This document shows, one piece after another, positions 22,452 to 33,359 of a stretch of 64,000 nt of DNA. Both the position numbers and the translations under genes were made by a program. Positions within the stretch are counted from its first letter, which is position 1. Each line of letters starts with the position of its first letter. Under the pieces are notes generated by a model. The model saw only the letters and a list, made by a program, of their open reading frames with translations. It was not told where the DNA came from and searched no databases. The stretch comes from Moniliophthora roreri. Its lineage: Eukaryota > Basidiomycota > Agaricomycetes > Agaricales > Marasmiaceae. The stretch lies in NCBI GenBank assembly GCA_001466705.2, contig LATX02000175.1, forward strand, positions 620,001-684,000, written 5' to 3'.

Positions 22452-23531
22452 ATGATCAAGCTTCTCTCTGTTGCAAGCCTCTTCTGCATTGTTGGTGCGG
22501 TTAGCATCGTTCGTCCTCAATGGCGATAACACAACCGCCACACTGTGAACTTATTCTCTTCGATATCAATTGTTTTTTTATATTTAATATCGCCTTGTAG
22601 TCACGGTCGGGGAAACGGATTTTGTGGGTCATCGGATCCATCCATAGCATCTACCCTAGAGCCTGGGACACCCTGTATGTCGCCTCTAGTCGTGGTGGTG
22701 CTCTTTTTCACACTTGAAGTTCTAGGTTTCAATACTGCGAAGGGGGGTGCGACCACTGTTTCATTCCTTAACGGTGGGTGGTGGGATATATCCGGTGAAT
22801 ATTTATGCAGGTGTTTTGGCCTTACATTTCTGAATGTCGTGATCCAGTTGCACGCATCAAGGAGGAGGTCGCTAAGAATCGTAGAACGATCGTCACCGTT
22901 CAACTTGGACACAACGATAGACATCACAGTACCAAGGAAGTTATGGCTCAGGATCTTGCCAAGATGGTGGAAGACATCCGAGGGCTAGGTGCAGAGCCTG
23001 TACTCGTCTCGTCTCTGGTCATTCGTGATTTCCGCGCAAACGGAAAGATAAATGATGTTTTGGCACCATGGGTAAATGTTACGACCAATATGGCGAAGGT
23101 ACTATGTCTTTCCTCAGTTACAGTTCCAACACATATTGATGTGTACGTTTCGTATATTTATCAGGAACAGAAGACTCACTACATCGATCTCCATGGAGCA
23201 AGCCTCAAACATTGTGAGGCAATTGGAGCCAATGCTGCTCACAGATTGAATGATGGACCATCAGACACCACCCCGTGAGTCACCGCCGTAGGAGAGCATA
23301 TACTTGTACTTGAACACCTTATTTTCAGATATCAATGCCAATGGTATGGTCGTTTTCAGAAGATATGCATGCCCTCCGTCTTCAGAACTATTTGCAAATA
23401 CTGACATTACCCGCAGAATGGTCGCCGACCTGCTCAACTCAAACCTTGGCCTTATTGGTATAAATTTGCCCCCGATTATTCCAAACCGGGAATTATCCTA
23501 CAATATTTTTCATGGCATCTCATCCTATTGA
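22452..23531 (+). pseudogene. decayed CE12-type (SGNH) esterase, copy B
   Basis: Full-length relic closely related to the intact copy at 25126. It starts MIKLLSVASLFCIVGAVS, a signal peptide. It then loses about 8 bases relative to the intact gene, shifting frame ahead of block I. In the restored alignment block I reads GDNTT instead of GDSTT, so the nucleophile Ser is Asn. Block III (GHND) and the long exon (VARIKEEVAKNRRTIVTVQL...) are well kept. The DxxH block is damaged: DTTP with an extra C at the splice site instead of DITH. The end RMVADLLNSNLGLIGINLPP and TGA at 23529-23531 is preserved. The open long exon suggests recent death. Confidence 0.85.
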
Positions 23532-25125
23532 GTAGAAGGTTATGGAGATTATGGTGGTTTACTACGGATGACGAGTGCCGCTGGTGGCAATATACATTCG
23601 GAACTTCCTCTTGAGAACGAATTCCAATGTCGTGTTTCTAATTTTCCAATGTGATATAGAGCCCTATAGGGAAGAGTTACAAGAATAGGCGAGATAATGG
23701 GGAAAACGCAAGGGTGAAGCGTCGGAAGAAATGTCAGATGCGGATCGTTGTATTACGTAGTAGATAGTGCCTTCAAATACGTTTACTTGTGTATGAGGGA
23801 TGAGTACGATGAACAGCGTGGATGTCGACGATTCGGGGAGATGTTCTTCGTATGACTTGGCTGAGGAAGAGGGTAAGATATTGGCCGGAGAATTCTTGAC
23901 CACCGGAAAGGTCTCGAAGTCAGAATATCGATCTACCCGAGAGTCTATCAGAACGACTGTCTTCTTTTGTCGAGAGAGAGAAAGTGGCTAGCCAGGCTAC
24001 CGAGGATCAGAGCTCGTGAATGGTTGAGACTCGCATTGCATTTCACTATTAGTATGAAAGTCGTCGTTATATGCGGGAAATAAAAACCGGAGACAGAATC
24101 ACTAGAACAGCGATACCTTACTTTGATTCTTGAAAGTAGCGACGCTAATAGAGGTGACAGCTAAGGATCAAGGCTGGACCAAGGTCAAGTAAGCACACAG
24201 AACTCGCCGCGTTTTCTACATCAACCACCATCCGAAACTCGATGTCAACGCGCGTCGGCATTCAACACGTCTTCCGAAGCACAGCCTACAAACACGAAAG
24301 CCAAAATGGGCCCATGGACTCTCCATGCATCGATTCACTGAAACGTTTGGTTAAAGAGAATCCTGTGGTTCCTATCGGTGCGTTCCCTACGCCCTTTTCC
24401 TCTACGTACTCAGCCCATCCCAGTTTAGCTAGCCGAAAACATGAAGGTTCGGTGGAAAGCTGCCTAGGCCCTGTAATTGGAAACATATACTAGATGCTGT
24501 ATTATTCAAATCGGAGAATAATTAACAAATAACTGGGTACAAGAGGTGAGAAAATTTGGTGAGTAACTCACGAGTTACCTCAAAGCTAACCATGATAGAA
24601 ATCATAGACTCGTGTGCCAGATTCTGCTAAGGGCTCCTATAGGAACGAAGCAGATAGATACTCTCATACATAGCGCACTGCTTGGAGGAAGATGGTTTCG
24701 GCCACCGGCGACCAACCGTCTACGAACTCCATGTCGCTCTTCCATTCTCCTGCACGTTCATTTGGCCATCCTGCCTCTGTGCCTCTTCCGCCGCTGCCAT
24801 CTCAAATCTTCACCCTCAATCACCTCCCTGCCCGTGTTTGTCCTTGCATTCTAACATTAGCAAGTTCAATCTTCCCTTCCCTATGGGAGAGGGAGATGAA
24901 CTGAACCCGCCGGAGTTTGTAGGCAACCGGAACGACTGTATTATACTCGAAAACTTGGCGGCTCCTGACACCAAGATTCAGCATTTCGAGTCCAAATGTC
25001 TTCTTTTCTCCACCTGCGGGATGCTTGTCAATAGTATCGGTAACTCGCATTCACCGACAATCATGCTCAGAATACCCTTATAACGAGTCATTTGCCGAGA
25101 TTCTTCGCCCATTCTCAAGCTCAAC
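23532..25125. other. 1.6-kb region without a supported gene
   Basis: Only unrelated reading frames under 135 residues. A stretch near 24340 (RLVKENPVVPIG then a GT) faintly recalls a P450 ExxR-to-PVVPIG segment but is too short to call. Confidence 0.4.
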
Positions 25126-26210
25126 ATGCTCAAGTTTCTCGCCGTTGCAACCCTCTTCTGCTACGCTGGTGCGATCAGCCTACCAACATCGTTCGTCCTC
25201 ATAGGTGATAGTACAACTGCCAAAGAGTGAGCCTCCGGTCCTTTGATTGACCTCCGTTTCTCATACTGAAGATTGTCCTGTAGTAGCGCGGGTGGATGGG
25301 GAAATGGATTCTGCGGATCGACAGACTTGCAGTTGCAGTCTGTCCTAGAGCCAGGAACACCCTGTATGTCATTTCCAACTGACCTCTAGAGCTCATACTG
25401 ACCCGGGATCTAGGTCATAACACTGCAAAGGGCGGTGCTACCACTGCTTCTTTCCTGAAGGATGGGTCCTGGGACATATCTGGTAGGCAACGAGGCAAGA
25501 TGTTCTGGCTCTAGATACTCAGTATCCTGCTACAGTTGCCCGCATTAAAGAGGAAGTCGCTAAGCACCGCAGGACTATCGTTACCATTCAATTTGGACAT
25601 AACGATGAATATCGTAGCACCAAGGAAATCATGCATCAGGATCTCACCAACATGGTTAAGGACATTCGAGCGTTGGGAGCAGAACCCGTGTTAGTCACAG
25701 CTCTGACACGTCGCGATTTCGGCGCCGACGGGAAGATAGTCGACGACTTGGCACCTTGGGCAAACGTTACGACCAACGTGGCTGAGGTGTGTCCATCCCT
25801 CAAATCTTCTTTTGCTACGCACTAACGCACGATCCTGTCTTCTAGGTGCAGAAGACTCATTACATAGACCTCCACGGAACGAGTCTGAAATACTGCGAAG
25901 CCATCGGAGAAGCTGCTTGTCATAGATTGAATGCAAAGCCAACCGATATCACCCGTAAGTCTCTGCTGCCCTAGGACTGCACTGGCGTTAAGATGGCATT
26001 CTTTTCAGATATCAATCCCCATGGTGCGGTTGTGTTCGGAAGGTGTGCTCTTCACCGATACATTGTATGCTTCTACGCGCTGACGATACTCACAGAATGG
26101 TCGCTGACCTTCTTAACTCGAATTTTGGGTTTGTTGGGATCAACCTGCTTCCAATCGTGCCCAACTGGGAGCTGTCATACAACATCTCTCATGGCATCGC
26201 TTCTTACTGA
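25126..26210 (+). CDS. rhamnogalacturonan acetylesterase-like SGNH hydrolase (CE12), intact copy C
   Basis: Secreted esterase expected to remove acetyl groups from the rhamnogalacturonan backbone of pectin. Signal peptide MLKFLAVATLFCYAGAISLP. Catalytic blocks: block I VLIGDSTTA (nucleophile Ser), GGATTASF (block II Gly), IQFGHND (block III Asn), and block V DITH with catalytic Asp and His, rebuilt across the intron at 25955-26008. Exons are 25126-25226, 25284-25363, 25414-25482, 25536-25786, 25846-25954, 26009-26042 and 26096-26210, all in frame to TGA. About 252 residues, the normal size. It is the only one of four copies in the window with an open frame and all catalytic residues (others at 9819, 22452, 31780). 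Confidence 0.88.
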
Positions 26211-26776
26211 GCCGAAAGATACGTTACTCGCGTTCAGATTGGCTTTTTCGTGGTAGCGTAGGCTTGTACTTTCTTTATTACTGGAGAACTTGTTCGCCTT
26301 GTTATCCTATATGAAAGAAGTATTACTGTGACGCGCCGGTGTCAGCGGCGTGAGCTCGTTCGAGTCCAAAAACTACAACCCTGATTCCGGAATATCAGCC
26401 ACTTCGTTATCTTCACGGCGTTGCATCGTTTTAGCAGAGTGCGCGTTTCACCTTAGTCGCTTACCTTTCACTAGTCTTTGTTGGTGCAGCGAACTTGGCC
26501 GTTCACGACAGTTATGGGCCATTGCGTACAATTGTTGCAGAGATTGAAACTCGTTTGCGAAAAGGACAGGAACCGGCCGGCGAATACTCGCAACTCGGTC
26601 GGCCAAGTCCGTCTGATATCGACCCGAAAGGGACTCGGTCACTTGCGAACTGTCAAAGTTATGCTCCATCCAATTTATCAGGTCCTATATTTATTAGTTT
26701 GGTAAAAAGTCAAACCATCCATCGTTCCTTGTCTTCTCCTCCCATATTCACTCCTTGTACCCCTACCTTCACTAGA
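26211..26776. other. intergenic, upstream of UDP-glucose dehydrogenase
   Basis: About 565 bases. A long pyrimidine-rich leader (TTCCTTGTCTTCTCCTCCC region, 26720-26770) directly precedes the start, as is common for highly expressed fungal genes. No gene is seen. Confidence 0.5.
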
Positions 26777-28673
26777 ATGTCCCCAGTCAAGGTCTCCAAG
26801 ATTTGCTGTAGTGAGTATCGCTCGTTCTCTGGTATTACTTTTTTGCTCATGTATATCTTGTTTTACAGTTGGTGCTGGCTATGTCGGTATGGCACAAATG
26901 GTTCTTTGCCTTCATCTCGCCTAGCTCAGGACTTGGATAATCAACAGGTGGACCAACTTGCGCCGTTATCGCTCTCAAATGCCCCCACATCACCGTGAAC
27001 ATTGTTGACGTCAACCAAGCGCGTATTGATCAATGGAATTCTGAAGATTTCAAGCTCCCCATTTACGAGCCTGGTCTCGAAGACGTTGTCAGGCAGTGCC
27101 GAGGAAAGAACCTCTTTTTTTCCACCGAGGTGGACAGATGTATACAAGAGGCAGACTTGATCTTCGTCAGTGTCAACACGCCTACGAAGAAAACGGGTGT
27201 TGGAGCTGGTTTTGCAGCTGACTTGAAGTGAGTTGGTAAAGTTTCTGGTCGTCGCTCGGCTCATTCTCCGAGATTCTCGCGTGTTTTTCGTCATTATCTA
27301 CCCTCCGTTCGATGCTGACGCTCTTATTCATCCTTCTAGTTACGTCGAGCTCGCAACCCGTCGTATCGCCGCCGTTGCCAACACATCGAAGATCGTTGTC
27401 GAGAAATCCACCGTGCCATGTCGAACTGCCGAATCTATGCGGACCATCTTGGAGGCCAACTCCAAACCCAACTGTCGTTTCGATATCTTGTCCAATCCAG
27501 AATTCCTCGCCGAAGGAACCGCCATTCAGGACCTTTTCAAGCCTGATAGGGTACTCATCGGCTCGTTGCAAACTCCTGAAGGTATCGCCGCGTGTGAGAG
27601 CTTGAGTGAAATCTACGCCAACTGGGTACCGTAAGTGATTCATTTCAATCATTCACCCCTTTCCTGCTCTTTGCCACTTTTGTCTCCATTCATATAGGCA
27701 TCGGTAATAACTACTCTTGAACAGTAAAGATCGCATTCTGACCGTGGGTCTTTGGTCCTCGGAGCTCTCAAAACTTGCGGCAAACGCAATGCTCGCTCAG
27801 CGTATTTCATCGGTCAACGCCCTTTCTGCTATTTGTGAGGCTACTGGTGCAAATATTGATGAAGTCGCCCACGCTGTTGGATACGACTCTCGAATTGGTC
27901 CAAAGTTCCTCAAAGCCTCGGTCGGTTTCGGTGGCAGCTGTTTCCAGAAGGACATTTTAAACTTGGTGTATTTAAGCGAAAGTTGCCACCTTCCAGAGGT
28001 TGCGGCGTATTGGAGACAGGTCGTTGAGTTGAACGAGTATCAGAAGAGAAGGTTTTCAAAGAGGGTGGTGGACACACTGTTCAATACCATTACTGGCAAG
28101 GTCCGTAGCAGTCATCTTGTTTCTGTCTGCCTCATTCTCATTAGTTCTGTAGCGCATTGCCATTCTCGGTTTCGCTTTCAAAGCTGACACCGGTGATACC
28201 CGGGAGTCTGCAGCGATCACTTTGATCAAGGACTTCCAGAATGAACGCGCTCTAGTGAACATCTATGATCCCCAGGTGCCTCACGATCAGATTTGGACTG
28301 ATCTTTCAGAGGCTAGCCCTCATCTGCCCCTGGAGACCAGTGGGTATTCTTGGTCCTTCCTCGGCGAACTGCTCACTAAAGCAATCTTCAGTCAAGAAAC
28401 AGGTTACGATATGTGGATCCGCCTTGGAGGCGTGCAAGAACGCGGAAGCAGTTGTGATCGCTACGGAATGGAAAGAGTTCAAGGAGATTGACTGGGAAAC
28501 GGTGTATCAGAACATGAATAAGCCTGCATTTATATTTGACGGAAGGTTGTTGGTCGATGCCGAAAAATTGACCAGGATTGGGTTTAAGGTGAGTTTCTCT
28601 CAGTCTTGTACTGCAGACCTGTTCTCATGTCACCTGCAAGGTCACTGTCATTGGTCGCGGTGGTTCTTTTTAA
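26777..28673 (+). CDS. UGD1: UDP-glucose 6-dehydrogenase
   Basis: Oxidises UDP-glucose to UDP-glucuronate with NAD+, feeding glucuronate and xylose into wall polymers. Start [11 protein letters not shown]. The glycine-rich NAD loop [19 protein letters not shown] is split over three exons; exon 2 (26869-26886) is only 18 nt. Other signatures: [53 protein letters not shown] with the catalytic Cys, [20 protein letters not shown] and [12 protein letters not shown]. It ends [10 protein letters not shown] and TAA at 28671-28673. The junction before [14 protein letters not shown] uses the acceptor CTTCAG at about 28390, the only one restoring frame. Length (about 470 residues) is typical. LCB2 follows on the same strand but as a separate gene. 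Confidence 0.95.
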
Positions 28674-28975
28674 ACGGACTCGAGGTGTACATACTTATAG
28701 ATATTCACGGACTTTTTTGTTGCTTATATGTTGTAGCAATGTTGTACTGTCATCGGCGGAATGGCTGTACCGGGTGGGGATAAAAGGCTGTATTACGTTG
28801 CCGTCCGTGATTTGGGGCTGTCTAATATAGAAAATTGGTCAAAAACGGAAAATATGTTGAGTAGAACTCGACTCCTCCTTCCCTACGACGACGACCCAGG
28901 CGACGCGAATAACGACGAAGACGAACAATAGCTAGTGCTCGACGACGTCTTTGACAGCGTTGAGCCCGGAAGAAC
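28674..28975. other. short intergenic region
   Basis: About 300 bases holding the UGD1 3' end and the LCB2 promoter. Nothing else seen. Confidence 0.4.
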
Positions 28976-31181
28976 ATGCCAATTAGCTCTCCTTTACCGT
29001 CGCCGATGGCCATGAACAGGTCTTCGTCTACGGGGTCTCAGTCTATTTTCAAGAAACGTTCTACTCAGTCACTTACACCCACCATGGCGTCTGCTGCCTC
29101 ATACCTCTCTGCCCTTTCCCAAGCAGACGCCCGGGCTCGTGCTCGGTCACCTACTCCCACCAGCACTCCTGCTCTCTCCATGTCATCCTCCATTACCTCC
29201 TCGTCCTCCGAGTGTACAGAACTCGGCGACTTTGACGACGAAAACGGCATGCCGAACCCTCTCTCTGTCCCTGCCAGACCTCCCACTTCAGAGCAGGTCT
29301 TCAACACTGTTCATACAGAATTTGGTCATTGCGCGAGCGAGGCATATCGACATACCAGCCAGCACGCTCCGGGTGCTCCTATTCATGGGCATGTGGACAG
29401 AGACCCGCCTTACTACATTCTCCTTTCGACCTACATCAGCTATCTCATCCTGATTTGTTTGGGGCATGTTCGGGATTTCTTGGGTAAGAAATTGAACCCC
29501 AAGGCTTACAGGCATTTGATGCCTCATGATGTGCGTCAACGCGGTTCTGCTTCTTTTTTCGGAATTTCTGATAGTTTGAATCAATAGGGATACGCACCAC
29601 TCAACTCGGATTTTGATTCATTCTACACACGTCGGTTGAAAACCCGAATGGACGAATGTTTTGCTCAACCTGTTACCGGAGTTGCTGGGCGTACCATTGT
29701 GATTCTCGATCGTATCTCGACGGACTACAATCGAACTCAGATTGCCACTGGAACCAAAACCCGTGCTCTCAATATTTCCTCGTACAATTACCTTGGTTTC
29801 GCTCAAGCTCGAGGTGGTTGTGCCGACGTGGTAGAGGAGTCTATTAAACGTTATGGCGTCAGCACGTGTGGTGCGCGTCTCGAGGGTGGTTCCAGCGACC
29901 TGCACACCGTCGGCGAGAGTCTCGTCGCCAAGTTTGTTGGTACCGAAGACGCGTTGATTTCTTCTATGGGTTTCGCTACCAACTCGACGTTCATTCCCGC
30001 TCTTGTTGGAAAGGGATGTTTGGTTATCTCTGACGAATTGAACCACTCGTCAATTAGATTTGGTGTCAGGCACAGCGGCGCACACGTCAGAATGTTCAAG
30101 CATAACGACATGAAGAGCTTGGAGTCGCTCTTGAGGGAGGTAATTAGTCAAGGTCAACCTAAGACTCACAGGCCATGGAAAAAGATCTTGGTTATTGTCG
30201 AAGGAATGTACAGCATGGAAGGAACGATGTGCAATCTCCCCGGAGTCATGGAGTTGAAGGAGAAGTACAAGGCGAGTCCAACCATGCTGTTGCCTTGATT
30301 TTGACTGACGTGAGAGCCTTCAGTTCTACCTTTTCGTCGATGAGGCTCACTCCATTGGCGCCATCGGACCACACGGACGCGGCGTTGCCGACTACTTCGG
30401 TATCGATCCCAACACAATTGACATCCTCATGGGTACCTTTACAAAATCGTTCGGTGCCGCTGGTGGTTACATTGCAGGCAAGAAGGCCATCATCGACCGA
30501 CTTCGCATTCGAGGATATTCCGGCCCATACGCTGAAGCCATGACGATACCCGTTCTCACTCAGGTCATTGCAAGCATGTCCAGCATCATGGGTGTTGATA
30601 CCTCGTCATTGACCGCATCATCTACCACTACTCTTAGCCTGGCCTCCAGCCACGGCTCGAACGGTTCAGTCAATACCCTCCGAGGTGACGACGAGTATCA
30701 TCACCCAGGACCTGTACCCTTAAAATACTTGCCATCATGGATGACCCTTCCTCCCGAACTCGCATCAGGTGCCGAAGGTCGTTCCCGACTTCGCCGTCTT
30801 GCTTTCAATTCTTTCTATCTACATCGTGGTCTAGATAAACTCGGGTTCATCACCTACGGCCACCCCGCTTCTCCCATCGTTCCTCTAATTCTGTTCAACC
30901 CTGGCAAGATGATGATGTTCCATCGAATGATGAAGGATCGGGATGTACCGATCATTACGGTTGTTGTCGCTTATCCTGCTACTCCTCTGATCACCACCCG
31001 GGTGCGGTTCTGTGTTAGTGCTGCGCACACCAAGGAGGACATCGACACCATCCTGAGGGCTTGCGATGAAATTGGAGATATCATGGACTTGAAGCATGGA
31101 ATTCCAAGGAAGGAGAGGTGGAGCATTGAGGACATTACGAGCCGAGCTGTGGAATTGGTTAATATGTCCATTGAGGCATGA
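28976..31181 (+). CDS. LCB2: serine palmitoyltransferase subunit 2
   Basis: PLP-dependent subunit that condenses serine with palmitoyl-CoA, the first step of sphingolipid synthesis, in the ER membrane with LCB1. A Ser-rich N-terminus of about 90 residues precedes a membrane segment (PPYYILLSTYISYLILICLG). The alpha-oxoamine synthase core follows: NISSYNYLGFAQARG, YGVSTCGARLEGGS, DELNHSSIRFGVRHSGA, VIVEGMYSMEG, FVDEAHSIGAIGPHGRGV, and the PLP lysine in MGTFTKSFGAAGG. Three exons: 28976-29530, 29588-30271, 30324-31181. The second intron has a GC donor (gcgagt) and joins KEKYK to FYLFVDEAH. About 698 residues; the extra length against yeast is the N-terminus. An internal Ser-rich insert follows VDTSS. 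Confidence 0.96.
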
Positions 31182-31779
31182 ACATTGGATGATTCTTTAC
31201 AGGGGCGGAGGAATTTAGAAGTCACCAAAACACTTTACTTTCTTGACGATGTACATTTTCTTAACATCTTCACAGTAGGCTTTTAGATTCTCCTAGATGG
31301 GGGTGCGAGCCGCATTGATTAATTTTACGTTTCCGGACGCCGTCTACATTTGTTGATGCTCAGATTACATTCCACCTAATGCTACCTTGACGTTCCTTGA
31401 CGTTCCTTGACGTTTTACCCATTCTTGAACAGTGGGAAGTTGCTGCGTATGATCTGTCTGGCACCGTTTCCCCATCTACCAAGTTACTGAATAGTGAACG
31501 ATGATGCTGACCACCGACACCTATTCCGAGTGGTATTGTCACCGATCAAAGCAAAGGACGCGAAAGCGGAGAACTCGAGTATCTTATTGATGTGCAAATC
31601 ATCATATCGTTATTCACATGGTGCATGCGAGTTGCCCGTATAAAGGTGTTGACGGGATATCTGCATGTTGTCAATCCAGTGTCCTGTCAAACACTCCACG
31701 GAAGAATCCAACACTATTCTATGCGATTGGCAAATGCAATAATCGCGACTCTAGCTGCTCATTCCCAAGACACTGGATC
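31182..31779. other. intergenic with a short tandem repeat
   Basis: About 600 bases. At 31384-31413 the 10-base unit CCTTGACGTT is repeated three times. The reading frame at 31592-31960 overlaps the esterase relic on the other strand and shows no family signal. Confidence 0.45.
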
Positions 31780-32772
31780 GGTAAGACGTGATACCGGGGA
31801 GATGTTGAAGGAGAGCTCCTGGTTGGGTATAATCAGGAGGAGGTTGACGTCAACAAACCCAAAGTTTAAATTCATAAGATCTGCGACCATCCTAGGTTCA
31901 GGTATTATCAGAAGTAAGACGCGTATTCGGAGGGACGAAGAGTGTGTGTTCGCCTTCTGAAGACAATGGCACCATTATAGTCAAGGTGTCGAAGTAAGCA
32001 CGAGTGCAAAATTAAGAAAGGCTTACGAATCTCATCTTTCGGTTCATGATTCAGCCTGTGAGCAGCAGCAGGTCCAATCGCCTCGCAGTATTTGAGACTT
32101 GCGCTGTAGATCCTGAGTATTCTGTTCCTGTTAGGTAGGTTGATACGTCTCAGCAGTTGTGAAGCAGACTGGGATTTGAAGACTTACCTTAGCTACAGTG
32201 GTCGTGATGCTTGCTTATAGCGCCAAAGCGTCATCTATCTTTCCGTCTTTGCCGGAAGTACGAATGACCAGGGATGTGACTAGTACAGGCTCTGTTCCCA
32301 AGTCTCGAATGGCTTTCACCATGTTGGCAAGACCCTGGTGCATTGACCTCTTGTTTAGTAATGACCGCGACTGTGATGAGAATATAAGGATGCAAGCACT
32401 GAGGGACTCGACTTCACTTAAGTACCACATTCATCCCACCACCCTCTGACGAACGACTCAGTTGTCGCGCCACCCTTTGCCGTGTTTATGCCTACATACT
32501 TTGAGCTGATGGTGAATCTATATGAGGGACGTGGATGACATACGGGGTGTCCCAGGATCCAAAACAGACTTGATGGATGGATTCGACCGACCGCAGGATC
32601 CATTTCCTTACCCGCTGCTGCAATGCACAAGACAATCAGCCAAGAAGAAAATCACCTATCAAAAACGCCAAGTTGCATACTTCCAGTCACCAGCCAGAAC
32701 AAATGAAGTTGGAATACTCAGAATCGCACGGGCGACGCAGAAAAGAGTAGCGAACACGGGAAGTTTGAGCAT
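31780..32772 (-). pseudogene. decayed CE12-type (SGNH) esterase, copy D
   Basis: Inverted relic of the same esterase. It begins MLKLPVFATLFCVARA, a signal peptide. Block I reads VLAGDW followed by a deletion, so the nucleophile Ser and the following TTA are gone. INTAKGGATTESFVRGWWDE (block II) and the segment LANMVKAIRDLGTEPVLVTS are present, but the exon part carrying GHND (block III) is deleted. Near the end, YCEAIGPAAAHRLN and MVADLMNLNFGF are readable, then SFNIS. A TAA interrupts DALAL. It is the most decayed of the four copies and the only one on the minus strand. Confidence 0.82.
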
Positions 32773-33200
32773 GCCATGGATGAGATAGTCACGTCGAAGA
32801 AAGATACGTTATATGTACTTTGGGCTTTGCGATGCATTCAAGTCCGTAGTGACTGAAAGGTATTTGAAACGCGTCCTGCAGGAGAAAGAATACTATTGAA
32901 TGGAAACACCGTACATACAAAACCTTTGCGTCCATCTCAGCCATCATGGCAAGACGTCTAGAACAGTTTCCCCGAAGCTTCGCCGCTTCACTAACTAGTA
33001 TTGGTATTCGTTCCCACGATCGTCGACAGGGACCCGCTTCGAACTTTCTTCACGGCCCGCTTCATTTTTGCTCTCCTCAACGAACCCATGACCGAGCTCG
33101 TGATGCTCAGCGCCCTTGGAATTTTTGAAATACCATATGCACTGTGCAGTGTGCACCGACCAGACCTGACAAGAAATACGCGTGTAGCACCAGCAGCCTT
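32773..33200. other. intergenic, distal upstream of beta-galactosidase
   Basis: About 430 bases. An open stretch 33001-33207 is open on both strands but matches no family I know. Confidence 0.35.
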
Positions 33201-33335
33201 GCGGTAGGCGGGAACAGCGCGATTCAATTTCAGCTGTGTGTAGTATAAGAGTAGATGGGCTCACTGCGGTAGGCAGGCGGTAGACGGGGGACAGCGCGGT
33301 TCAACCTCAGCCGCGTGTAGTATAAGAGTGGATGG
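33201..33335 (+). promoter_or_regulatory. tandemly duplicated core promoter of the beta-galactosidase gene
   Basis: Two direct copies of about 58 bases (33201-33258 and 33277-33335) share GCGGTAG-CGGG, ACAGCGCG-TTCAA and GTGTAGTATAAGAGT. Each carries a TATAAG box (33243-33248 and 33321-33326). The second lies about 35 bases before the start codon at 33360, the first about 112 bases before it. A duplication of the whole core promoter is the simplest reading. Confidence 0.65.
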
Positions 33336-33359
33336 ACTTGATCTTCGTGGTTCCTGAAG

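Noticed and set aside
24330..24400. P450-like scrap (RLVKENPVVPIG followed by a GT)
   Set aside because: Only about a dozen residues resemble the ExxR-to-PVVPIG region, without any other P450 motif nearby; chance is likely.
25483..25514. 32-nt intron in the intact esterase
   Set aside because: A 53-nt intron ending at 25535 also keeps frame, is the normal size and matches both other copies, so the short one was dropped.
26321..26380. tRNA-like B-box (GTTCGAGTCC)
   Set aside because: No A-box or cloverleaf could be folded around it. I found no convincing tRNA or rRNA gene anywhere in the window.
33001..33207. Open frame on both strands before the beta-galactosidase
   Set aside because: Looks protein-like (FFTARFIFALLNEPMTELVM) but has no ATG and no exon partners, and I know no homologue.
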